Source: Kribbella sp. NBC_00382 (GTDB taxonomy: Bacteria; Actinomycetota; Actinomycetes; Propionibacteriales; Kribbellaceae). Taken from it: DNA of 64,000 nt. The stretch covers positions 5,704,001 to 5,768,000 of the forward strand of contig NZ_CP107954.1 in NCBI RefSeq assembly GCF_036067295.1, given 5' to 3'. Under the pieces are notes generated by a model, which had not been told where the DNA came from, did no database searches, and worked only from the letters and a program-made list of their open reading frames with translations. Each line of letters begins with the position of its first letter. The first letter of the stretch is position 1. The translations under genes were made by a program, and so were the position numbers. This document shows positions 57,372-64,000 of this stretch, one piece after another.

Positions 57372-57796
57372 CCCAGCTGCGCGCGCTGTTGAGCGACGGC
57401 CTGCGCCCGGGCGTCTACCGGTGGCACTCCAAGCTCACTGCCGACGAGGTACGCCGTACCGCCACCGACGCCGGTTGGAGCCTGGTGCACCTCGACACGA
57501 CGGGTGTGCACGACAAGGCAGGCTTTCTGGACGTGTGTGCGACCGCCTTCGACCTACCGCGCTGGTTCGGCCGCAACTGGGACGCACTGGCCGACTCGCT
57601 GGGGGACAGGTCGACCGGAGAGCCGGAGATCGTGCTCTGGGACGGCTGGCGCGAACTGCTCGACCATGACCACGACACGGTCGACGTGGCGCTCCAGATC
57701 TTCACCGAGGACGCCAACGAGTCAGGTCAGCTCCGGGTGCTGCTCCGCGAGGCCGACGACGTACCAGACCTGGTTACCGAGGTACCGGTGCTCTAG
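57368..57796 (+). CDS. Barstar-family ribonuclease inhibitor
   Basis: A protein of 142 residues. Barstar features are GWSLVHLDTTGVHDKAGFLDVCATAFDLPRWFGRNWDALADSLGD, with the inhibitory-helix Asp residues, and a C-terminal IVLWDGWRELL. It should bind and mask the upstream RNase in the cytoplasm. The 3' end overlaps the convergent DUF2071 gene by 23 bp. Confidence 0.95.
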   Translation: MTQLRALLSDGLRPGVYRWHSKLTADEVRRTATDAGWSLVHLDTTGVHDKAGFLDVCATAFDLPRWFGRNWDALADSLGDRSTGEPEIVLWDGWRELLDHDHDTVDVALQIFTEDANESGQLRVLLREADDVPDLVTEVPVL

Positions 57797-58475
57797 GCAG
57801 CCCGAACCGAGCCGGTACTCCGGCACTGAACGCCACATGGTCTGGTGGGCGGCTGCTGAGCCCGCCTAGTCCTACGGAGGCGAGCAGCCCGCGATCCTCG
57901 AAGGTCTGGAGCTCTGCTCGCTGCAGGACCCAGGGCGGGTGCTCATTGGGCATGTACCAAGTACGGCCTGCCCTGCTGAGGTGTAGACCCCAGCGGGCCG
58001 TCAGGAAGTGCTCTAGCGGGCCAAGCTCGAGCTGGTCGCCTACTAGCGTCTCGATCGTGCTGCTGGCGTTGATGCGGGGCCAGCGCAGGGATGTGCTGTA
58101 GGTATGGCGGTCGCCCGTCGCGTGGTGCTGCATGCGTGCCCAGCGGTAGGGGATGCCGAGGGTGCTGCGCGATCCGGCCACCAGGGGGAGCCAGTTGGCG
58201 TCGAGGCTGAGGAAGACGACGCCACGGCGGCCGGTGCTGTCCACGGAGTACAGGCGGACGTTGGTCTCCAGGAAGGACCTGAACATGACCATCCGGAAGG
58301 GCACCAGGCCAACGTATGTCCGTCCCTCGAACGTGTCGGGCCTGGTGCCTGCCGGGAAGTAGTGCGCGACGCTGGCCGGCTCTACTGCCCAGTGAATGAA
58401 GGACAGGTCGAGCCACTGCTGCCGGAGGACGCGTGGCCGGGCTAGCTCAGGCGCCTGCGGCCAGGTCTCGGTCAT
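57774..58475 (-). CDS. DUF2071 (YqjF-like) protein
   Basis: A protein of 233 residues. The family pattern is LDLSFIHWAVEPASVAHYFPAGTRPDTFEGRTYVGLVPFRM, VFLSLDANWLPLVAGSRSTLGIPYRWARM, and FLTARWGLHLSRAGRTWYMPNEHPPWVLQRAEL. DUF2071 resembles acetoacetate decarboxylase-like folds, but activity is unknown. It overlaps the upstream DUF4180 gene by 29 bp in the same operon. Confidence 0.9.
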   Translation of the reverse strand: MTETWPQAPELARPRVLRQQWLDLSFIHWAVEPASVAHYFPAGTRPDTFEGRTYVGLVPFRMVMFRSFLETNVRLYSVDSTGRRGVVFLSLDANWLPLVAGSRSTLGIPYRWARMQHHATGDRHTYSTSLRWPRINASSTIETLVGDQLELGPLEHFLTARWGLHLSRAGRTWYMPNEHPPWVLQRAELQTFEDRGLLASVGLGGLSSRPPDHVAFSAGVPARFGLPRAPVPR

Positions 58476-58794
58476 GGAGGCAATCTAGCCCCGCCTGATC
58501 CGGTACGAACCGCAGCTCCCGCCCGCGGTTCGCCTCCCGCACCCAGTCCCGGAATGACGTACTAGCCGCTTCATGAGCCGAGACGTCGCCGAGCACGATC
58601 AGGCCCATCCGGTAGTTGACGAACTTCTGCACGATCGCGCCTGCCAGCCCACTGCTCAGCTGGAAGAACTCTGCCGGCAGCAGCTCGACCGGCACGACCA
58701 CCGTGTCGGCCTCATGCGCGTAGTGCGCCTCCGCGATCGCGTCGACCGCATCCCGGTCGTTGGCGATCGCGGCGGTCGCAAGATAGGTCCGCAA
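58447..58794 (-). CDS. DUF4180 family protein
   Basis: A protein of 115 residues. The family core is ELLPAEFFQLSSGLAGAIVQKFVNYRMGLIVLGDVS followed by FRDWVREANRGRELRFVPD. The start is a TTG at 58794; no better codon is seen and its ribosome site is weak. Function unknown. Divergent from a small HTH protein that may regulate it. Confidence 0.87.
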   Translation of the reverse strand: MRTYLATAAIANDRDAVDAIAEAHYAHEADTVVVPVELLPAEFFQLSSGLAGAIVQKFVNYRMGLIVLGDVSAHEAASTSFRDWVREANRGRELRFVPDQAGLDCLHDRDLAAGA

Positions 58795-58822
58795 AGTACC
58801 GTATCCTTCCCTGAAGAGTGAT

Positions 58823-58857
58823 TTATAGGGAATTCTAAGGCATCTGATAGGGATCTA
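58823..58857. promoter_or_regulatory. Direct-repeat element between DUF4180 and HTH genes
   Basis: ATAGGGAATTCTA and GATAGGGATCTAG recur about 22 bp apart in the AT-rich divergent gap. This is the most AT-rich patch in the neighbourhood and a likely regulator site. Confidence 0.4.
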
Positions 58858-58859
58858 GC

Positions 58860-59267
58860 GTGTTGTTTTCGGTCGAGCAGGTGGCGGAGCAGCTGGGGCT
58901 GCATGTGCGGACGGTGCGGAACTACGTCCGCGACGGCAAGCTGAACGCGGTCCGGATCGGGAAGCAGTACCGGATCAGTCGGGAAGATCTGGAGGCGTTC
59001 ACGGGGATTGCGGCGGTCGACGACGGCGGCCCGAGCGAGCGGCGGGTGGAGGTGTCGAGCATCGTGCAGGTCGATGCGATCGACCGGTCCGGCGCCGACC
59101 GGATCAGCACGCATCTGCATGCGGCGGTCAACCAGGGCGGCCTCGGGCGGCTGCGGGTCGAAACGGCGTACGACGAAGACCGCAGCAGCCTCAAGCTGAT
59201 CATCCTCGGCGATCCCGAGGTGACCGCCGACCTGCTGCGGATCGTCAGCCTGCTGGCGAAGGCCTAG
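58860..59267 (+). CDS. HTH (excisionase/MerR-like) DNA-binding protein
   Basis: A protein of 135 residues. An N-terminal helix-turn-helix (FSVEQVAEQLGLHVRTVRNYVRDGKLNAVRIGKQYRISREDLEAF) matches the HTH_17 excisionase-type family. The remaining 80 residues form an alpha/beta ligand-like domain (VSSIVQVDAIDRSGADRIST). There is no phage context, so it is probably a local regulator of the divergent DUF4180-DUF2071 operon. GTG 58860 start, with TTG next as an alternative. Confidence 0.88.
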   Translation: MLFSVEQVAEQLGLHVRTVRNYVRDGKLNAVRIGKQYRISREDLEAFTGIAAVDDGGPSERRVEVSSIVQVDAIDRSGADRISTHLHAAVNQGGLGRLRVETAYDEDRSSLKLIILGDPEVTADLLRIVSLLAKA

Positions 59268-59327
59268 CTGGCAGCGAAGGCCTTGCTGTCGGAGGTGGCC
59301 TAGCGGTCAGAGGTGGCGGGCAGTTGC
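59256..59327. repeat. 18-bp tandem repeat at convergent gene ends
   Basis: Four units starting GCGAAGGCCTAGCTG, GCGAAGGCCTTGCTG, GAGGTGGCCTAGCGG and GAGGTGGCGGGCAGT, at 18-bp steps from 59256. They span the last codons of both the HTH gene and the polyprenyl synthase gene. Confidence 0.6.
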
Positions 59328-60377
59328 GGCGATGGCCAGGTCGGCGAGGGCCTTGCGGGAGGTCTCGTCATCGATCGGTGAGCGCTCGAGCGCGTCGAGG
59401 GCGTCCTCGGTGCGCTCGGTGATCAGGTCCTCGCACGCCTGGACCGCACGGCTGTCCTGCAGGATCTCGCGCAGCAACTGGATCTGGTCGTCGTCCAGGT
59501 CCGGCCGCCCGAAGAGCCGGTCGAACTCGGCCAGCTGCACCTCCGAAGCATGCTCGACCGCGTACGCCGTGAGCACCGTCCGCTTGCCCTCCCGCAGGTC
59601 GTCGCCGGCCGGCTTCCCGGTCAGTGCCGGATCGCCGAAGACCCCGAGCAGGTCGTCACGCAACTGGAACGCCTCACCCAACGGCAGCCCGTACGCCGAG
59701 AGCGCATCGATCAGGTGTTGCCCACCGCCGCCCAGAGCCGCACCGATGTGCAGCGGCCGCTCCACCGTGTAGGTGGCCGCCTTGTACCGCAGTACCCGGA
59801 GAGCGCGGTCCATGTCGGCTTCACCCGAGGCCTGTGCGACCAGGTCGAGGTACTGCCCGGCCGTCACCTCCACCCGGACGGCGTCGAAGAACTTGGAGGC
59901 TGCCGCCAATGACGCCGCGTCGAAGCCCGACGTGTGCAGCATCTCGTCGGCCCAGATCAGGCAGAGGTCGCCGAGCAGGATGGCTGCCCCGATGCCGAAG
60001 CCGACCGGGTCGCCGCCGTTGCCGGTCTTCTCCGACCGGGCCCGCTGCAGCGCCTCGAACCGTCGATGAGCCGCCGGTGCTCCCCGGCGTACGTCGGAGG
60101 AATCCATCACGTCGTCGTGCACGAGCGCGCTGACGTGCAGCATCTCCAGGCTCGCCGCAGCCTTCAGGATCGGCTGCTTCGGGTCGCCACCCGCGGCCCG
60201 GAATCCCCAGTAGCAGAAGGACGGTCGCAGCCGTTTACCGCCGCTGGTCGCGTCGCGGGCGGCCTGGACCTGCTCCTCGAGCTCCGGTCCGATGGCGGAG
60301 AGCCGCACCTGCTGGACGTCCAGGAAGGCAGTCAGAGCGGTCTGGATCTCGGTCGGGATGTCTGCGTCGGCATACAC
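59307..60377 (-). CDS. Polyprenyl (trans-isoprenyl) diphosphate synthase
   Basis: A protein of 356 residues from GTG 60377. The first aspartate-rich motif is VHDDVMDSS, where DDVMD matches DDxxD; the second is FQLRDDLLGVFGD. GGKRLRPSFCYWG is the homoallylic substrate site. It makes a geranyl, farnesyl or geranylgeranyl diphosphate chain; product length cannot be fixed by eye. It is divergent from metF with 57 bp between starts. Confidence 0.94.
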   Translation of the reverse strand: MYADADIPTEIQTALTAFLDVQQVRLSAIGPELEEQVQAARDATSGGKRLRPSFCYWGFRAAGGDPKQPILKAAASLEMLHVSALVHDDVMDSSDVRRGAPAAHRRFEALQRARSEKTGNGGDPVGFGIGAAILLGDLCLIWADEMLHTSGFDAASLAAASKFFDAVRVEVTAGQYLDLVAQASGEADMDRALRVLRYKAATYTVERPLHIGAALGGGGQHLIDALSAYGLPLGEAFQLRDDLLGVFGDPALTGKPAGDDLREGKRTVLTAYAVEHASEVQLAEFDRLFGRPDLDDDQIQLLREILQDSRAVQACEDLITERTEDALDALERSPIDDETSRKALADLAIAATARHL

Positions 60378-60421
60378 GTCTCGGAGGGTAGTCGGTCCGG
60401 GCACGGAGCCCCACGCCCCGG

Positions 60422-60427
60422 TAGCCT
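60422..60427 (+). promoter_or_regulatory. Leaderless -10 element (TAGCCT) of metF
   Basis: TAGCCT ends 7 nt before ATG 60435, and no ribosome site is present. Confidence 0.5.
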
Positions 60428-60434
60428 TGACCTC

Positions 60435-61349
60435 ATGGCAACCGGTCTCCCGTCCACCCTCCCGGGCAGTACGCCGACTATCCGCGAGCTGTTGTCGAGC
60501 GGTGAGCCATCCTTCTCGTTCGAGTTCTTCCCGCCCAAGACGCCCGAGGCGGAGGAGGTGCTGTGGCACTCGATCCGCGAGATCGAGCAACTGCGCCCGA
60601 CCTTCGTCTCGATCACGTACGGCGCAGGCGGCACGACCCGGGACGGCACCATCCGGGTCACCGAGCGGGTTGCCCAGGACACGTCGTTGACACCACTCGG
60701 GCACCTGACCTGTGTGTCGCACTCCCGCGACGAGCTGCGCTCGGTCGTCGGCGCGTACGCCGGATCCGGAGTGCGCAACGTCCTCGCCCTGCGCGGCGAC
60801 CCGCCGGGTGGCCCGTCGCAGCCGTGGGTGGCGCACCCCGAGGGGCTGAACCACGCGATCGAGCTGGTCGAACTGGTCCGTGAGCTCGGCGACTTCTGTG
60901 TCGGTGTCGCGGCCTTCCCCGACAAGCACCCGGAGGCGGCGGACCTCGAGACCGATGCCCGCGTCCTCGCGGCGAAGGCGGCGGCCGGCGCCGACTACGC
61001 GATCACCCAGATGTTCTTCGGCGCGGACGACTACTTCCGGCTCGTCGAGCGGGCCTCGGCGCTGGGCTGCGACATCCCGATCCTGCCGGGCATCATGCCG
61101 GTGACGAACCTCAAGCAGATCGAGCGGATGGCGTTGCTGACCGGGATGGCGCTGCCGACGGTGGTGACCGATCGGCTGCACGCGGTCGCCGACGACCCGG
61201 CCGCGGTACGAGCCGTCGGCATCGAGATCGCGAGCGAGCTGTCCGACGCGCTGCTCGCCGGTGGCGCGCCAGGCATCCACTTCATCACCCTGAACCGCTC
61301 GACGGCGACCCGTCAGGTCTTCCGCAACCTGCAGCCAGCGGTTGTCTGA
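60435..61349 (+). CDS. metF: Methylenetetrahydrofolate reductase
   Basis: A protein of 304 residues with the MTHFR TIM barrel: FSFEFFPPKTPEAEEVLW, FVSITYGAGGTTRDGTI, HLTCVSHSRDEL, NVLALRGDPPGG, DYAITQMFFGADDYFRLVERA, and LPGIMPVTNLKQIERMA. It reduces 5,10-methylene-THF to 5-methyl-THF for methionine synthesis, using FAD. The ending HFITLNRSTATRQVFRNL is standard. Confidence 0.96.
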   Translation: MATGLPSTLPGSTPTIRELLSSGEPSFSFEFFPPKTPEAEEVLWHSIREIEQLRPTFVSITYGAGGTTRDGTIRVTERVAQDTSLTPLGHLTCVSHSRDELRSVVGAYAGSGVRNVLALRGDPPGGPSQPWVAHPEGLNHAIELVELVRELGDFCVGVAAFPDKHPEAADLETDARVLAAKAAAGADYAITQMFFGADDYFRLVERASALGCDIPILPGIMPVTNLKQIERMALLTGMALPTVVTDRLHAVADDPAAVRAVGIEIASELSDALLAGGAPGIHFITLNRSTATRQVFRNLQPAVV

Positions 61350-61354
61350 AGCCC

Positions 61355-61360
61355 TATCCT
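61355..61360 (+). promoter_or_regulatory. Leaderless -10 element (TATCCT) of the SixA-type gene
   Basis: TATCCT ends 6 nt before ATG 61367, right after the metF stop codon, suggesting separate expression as well as read-through. Confidence 0.45.
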
Positions 61361-61366
61361 GATCCG

Positions 61367-61897
61367 ATGGCTGACCCGTCGGATCTCCTGATCGACCGCA
61401 CCCTGGTACTGCTCCGGCATGCGAAGGCGGTGCCGCCCGAGTCGATGCCCGACCTCGAACGGCCGCTCGCCGACCGGGGCCGGGCCGACGCTGCCGCGGC
61501 CGGCCGCTACTTGGTTGCCCAAGGCATCGAAGCCGAGCTGGTCCTGTGCTCGCCGTCGATCCGGACCCGGGAGACGTGGCAGTACGCGGCCGAGGCCGGC
61601 GCACTGGCCACCGATGTCTGGTACGACCGGCGGATCTACAGCGCCGGCACCGACGAGCTGCTCGAGGTCATCTACGACGTACCAGTCGAGGTCCGGACGG
61701 TGGTCATGGTCGGCCATGCCCCGGGCATCCCGTGGCTCGCGGACGAGCTGGCGCTGAACGGCACCAGCCCGAACCGCGTCGAACTCACCCAGAAGTACCC
61801 GACCTCAGGCCTGACGGTCCTGCACACCACCAGCCGCTGGGCCGACCTAGCCGCGGACGACGCCGACCTGGTCGACTACGTCATCCCACGCGGCTAA
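61367..61897 (+). CDS. Histidine phosphatase (SixA-type)
   Basis: A protein of 176 residues. The catalytic LRHAKA (RHG-like) motif lies near residue 17, Arg/Ser in CSPSIRTRETW near 63, and the second catalytic His in VMVGHAPGIPWLAD near 117. SixA-type enzymes remove phosphate from phosphohistidine or small phosphoesters. Substrate unknown. It follows metF by 17 bp. Confidence 0.92.
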   Translation: MADPSDLLIDRTLVLLRHAKAVPPESMPDLERPLADRGRADAAAAGRYLVAQGIEAELVLCSPSIRTRETWQYAAEAGALATDVWYDRRIYSAGTDELLEVIYDVPVEVRTVVMVGHAPGIPWLADELALNGTSPNRVELTQKYPTSGLTVLHTTSRWADLAADDADLVDYVIPRG

Positions 61898-61900
61898 ACC

Positions 61901-64000
61901 TCAGGTCCGGGCCGTCGGCAACCAGTGGGTAGAGCTGTTGATGGTAACCATCCGTTGCGTGGCTCGGGTCAGTACGACATAGAGGGCCCGTACGCCGCCC
62001 AGTGTGTCGCTGACGATGCGGTCCGGCTCGACCACGACGACTGCGTCGTACTCGAGGCCCTTGGAGTCCAGCGGGCTTAGTGCCACCACGCGGGAGTCGC
62101 CCAGCTCTTTGAGCACCGAGTCAATTGCCGGCCTGAGCGCCGGCGGAACGATGACGCCGACGGTGCCCTCGACCAGCTGCAGGAGCTCACCAGCGGCATC
62201 GGCGGCCGCCTCGGCGACCTTGCCCGCGTCGAAGATCCGGTGCTCGGGATCCACGCCGGTCTGGCGTACTGCGTTCGGCAGGTCGGCGTCGGGGATCTGC
62301 TGCCGGATCACCTCGCCGGCGAAGGCGTAGATCTCCGCCGAGTTCCGGTAGTTCGTCGAGAGCCGGAACGTGTGCCGCTGCAGGTGCGACAGCATCGAGT
62401 CCATCGCCGCGCGTGCCTCGGCCGGGTCGGGCCAGGAGCTCTGCGCCGGGTCGCCCACGATCGTCCAGCTCGCCTGCGGGCCACGACGCGTCACCATGCG
62501 CCACTGCATGGGGGAGAGGTCCTGTGCCTCGTCCACCAGCACGTGCGCGTACTCGTCCGGCTCCTCGGCCTCTGCGGCCGCGATGGCCCGCTGGCGCCGC
62601 TCGGAGGTCGTCAGTACCTCGTTGACGCCGTCCGAGAGCCCCTCGAGCCAGTCGAATTCCTCGTCCTTGCCGGCCTCGACCACAGGTGGCCGCCCGAGCA
62701 AGTTGCTCAGCTCATCGAGCAGTGCGACGTCCGCGATGGTGAACTCGCTCGTACTACGAATCGCCGCCGCCAGCTGGTCGATCTCCACTGGGGTGAAGTC
62801 CCCACGCGACCAGCGCTGTGCTCGCCGGGAGTCGCCCAGCCAGCGCAGTACAGCGCCAGGGGTGAGCACTGGCCACCAGGCCGCGAAGAACTGCTTGTAT
62901 GCGGGCAGGTCCGTGACGATGTCGCCGAACGACTCGCGGTCGCCGTAGACGCCGTTGCGCAGGTCATCGGGGAACCGCTGCCACAGGGCGGCCACCAGGC
63001 CCTTGCGGGCTTCCGACCCGGCCTTGTTGCGCGGAGTACGACGCAGTGCGTTGCGGCGGACGTTGTCGAGCTGGTTGGCGTCCAGCTCGACCGTGGCGCC
63101 GTTGATGAACACCCGGAGTGTGGTGGGCGCATCGGGCACCCGGTCGCGGGCTGCCCGGGAGAGCAGGCCAGTCATCCGCAGGGAGCCCTTGATGGCCGCT
63201 ACATCCGCCTCGTCGACGGCAGTAGCGCGTACGCCGTCTACGAGCTCGCCTACCGCTCGCAGCGACACGGTGTTCTCGCCGAGGCTGGGGAGCACTCGCT
63301 CGATGTAGGCCATGAAGGCTGCTGACGGGCCGACCACCAGGACGCCGCCGCGTTCGAACCGCCTGCGGTCGGAGTACAGGAGGTAGGCGGCGCGGTGCAG
63401 TGCCACGACCGTCTTGCCGGTGCCTGGGCCGCCGCCGATGACGGTGACGCCGCGGGCAGGGGCCCGGATCGCCTCGTCCTGCTCGGCCTGGATGGTGGCG
63501 ACGATGTCACGCATCGTGTGGCCACGTGCACGCGACAGGGAGGCCATCAGGGCGCCTTCACCCAGTACAGGCAGGTCCGAGGGGGAACGCTCGGGTGCGA
63601 GCAGGTCGTCCTCGAGCCCGGCGATGCGGGGGCCCTTGTTGCGCAGTACGCGGCGCCGGACGACCTTCAGCCGGTCGGTCGCGGTGGCGCGGTAGAACGG
63701 CTCGGCGGCCGGGGCACGCCAGTCGATGACCAGTGGCTCGTACTCTGCGTCGCGGACGCCGATGCGGCCGACGTACAGCTTCTCCAGGTCCGCTGCGGCC
63801 GGTACCGGCTCTGTCTCGTCGCCCTGGTCGGAGTCGAGCCGGCCGAACACCAGGCCCTCGTGCTCGGCGTCCAGCTCGGCGATCCGTCGAGCCGCGGCGA
63901 ACACCAGCACGTCGCGCTCGTACAGGCCGGTCTGCTCTTCGTCGCGGACCCGGCCCACGTTCTGGGCCTGACCGCGCTGGTGCCCTTCGACCGCGATCCG
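61901..64000 (-). CDS. helD: HelD/HelR-type RNA polymerase-recycling ATPase, N-terminus beyond the window
   Basis: 700 codons are visible and the frame stays open to the window edge. UvrD-like superfamily 1 motifs are Walker A IGGGPGTGKTVVALHRAA, Walker B HVLVDEAQDLSPMQW, motif IV RLSTNYRNSAEI and motif VI ALYVVLTRATQRM. NVGRVRDE and EPLVIDWRAPAAEPFYRA are the hallmark of HelD rather than of DNA helicases. HelD releases stalled RNA polymerase, and some actinobacterial forms protect it from rifamycins. Convergent with the SixA-type gene. Confidence 0.93.
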   Translation of the reverse strand, partial: RIAVEGHQRGQAQNVGRVRDEEQTGLYERDVLVFAAARRIAELDAEHEGLVFGRLDSDQGDETEPVPAAADLEKLYVGRIGVRDAEYEPLVIDWRAPAAEPFYRATATDRLKVVRRRVLRNKGPRIAGLEDDLLAPERSPSDLPVLGEGALMASLSRARGHTMRDIVATIQAEQDEAIRAPARGVTVIGGGPGTGKTVVALHRAAYLLYSDRRRFERGGVLVVGPSAAFMAYIERVLPSLGENTVSLRAVGELVDGVRATAVDEADVAAIKGSLRMTGLLSRAARDRVPDAPTTLRVFINGATVELDANQLDNVRRNALRRTPRNKAGSEARKGLVAALWQRFPDDLRNGVYGDRESFGDIVTDLPAYKQFFAAWWPVLTPGAVLRWLGDSRRAQRWSRGDFTPVEIDQLAAAIRSTSEFTIADVALLDELSNLLGRPPVVEAGKDEEFDWLEGLSDGVNEVLTTSERRQRAIAAAEAEEPDEYAHVLVDEAQDLSPMQWRMVTRRGPQASWTIVGDPAQSSWPDPAEARAAMDSMLSHLQRHTFRLSTNYRNSAEIYAFAGEVIRQQIPDADLPNAVRQTGVDPEHRIFDAGKVAEAAADAAGELLQLVEGTVGVIVPPALRPAIDSVLKELGDSRVVALSPLDSKGLEYDAVVVVEPDRIVSDTLGGVRALYVVLTRATQRMVTINSSTHWLPTART

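Noticed and set aside
58860..59267. Excisionase of an integrated element
   Set aside because: The HTH is excisionase-like, but there is no integrase, attachment-site repeat or mobile gene nearby, and the protein has an extra C-terminal domain.

Overview
The window is high-GC, densely packed actinobacterial chromosome. Overlapping ATGA stop/start junctions, GTG and TTG starts, leaderless -10 boxes of the TAGGCT type, mycothiol-world enzymes, a class II DAHP synthase, several ECF sigma factors and a PASTA-domain kinase all fit a soil actinomycete. Frequent GTAC and CGTAC words and the gene content suggest Kribbella or a close relative in the Propionibacteriales, but this is an inference and no marker gene proves it. 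I found no rRNA, tRNA, CRISPR array, prophage or transposase gene.

Layout: 1-4.8 kb holds a truncated DinB protein, a His/Met-rich membrane protein paired with a PepSY protein, a VOC protein, a SnoaL-like protein and an ECF sigma factor with a fused SnoaL domain. 4.9-10.0 kb is the most unusual block. It has a cytoplasmic subtilase, a divergent TPR-CHAT (caspase-like) protease, and a convergent two-gene operon of an ECF sigma factor and a 159-residue companion. 10.3-18 kb holds an acyl-CoA synthetase, a fused double SRPBCC protein, an ArsA-like ATPase, two ROK sugar kinases and a nuclease/phosphatase-family protein. 18-33.7 kb is mostly housekeeping and small-molecule metabolism: SDR, enoyl-CoA hydratase, TIGR00300 protein, acyltransferase, DAHP synthase, threonine aldolase, PRPP synthetase, acetyltransferases and a WYL regulator.

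33.7-50.6 kb holds a giant Tat-exported TolB-propeller/amidohydrolase, a SigE-type sigma factor with its membrane partner, GH172 and GH15-like glycoside hydrolases, EamA and TauE transporters, a DrrAB-type ABC exporter, a Xi-class glutathione-transferase homologue and an epoxide hydrolase. 50.8-54 kb is a cell-envelope pair: a PASTA Ser/Thr kinase and a LysM-transglycosylase. 54-57.8 kb is the thiamine thiazole cluster thiO-thiS-thiG with divergent thiE, followed without a gap by a barnase-like RNase and its barstar. The right end carries DUF4180/DUF2071 genes with a divergent HTH protein, polyprenyl synthase, metF, a SixA-type phosphatase and a truncated HelD-type RNA polymerase-recycling ATPase.

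Intergenic DNA is unusually structured. Two dispersed repeat families were recognised by eye. R1 is about 105 bp in four copies between 42.7 and 50.8 kb. R2 is exactly 65 bp in three copies, two of which bracket a DUF559/AbiEi-like gene. There is also a 400-bp inverted-repeat segment at 21.0-21.4 kb, several long perfect hairpins at operon ends, and a duplicated operator-like motif beside what looks like a decayed HxlR-type regulator gene.
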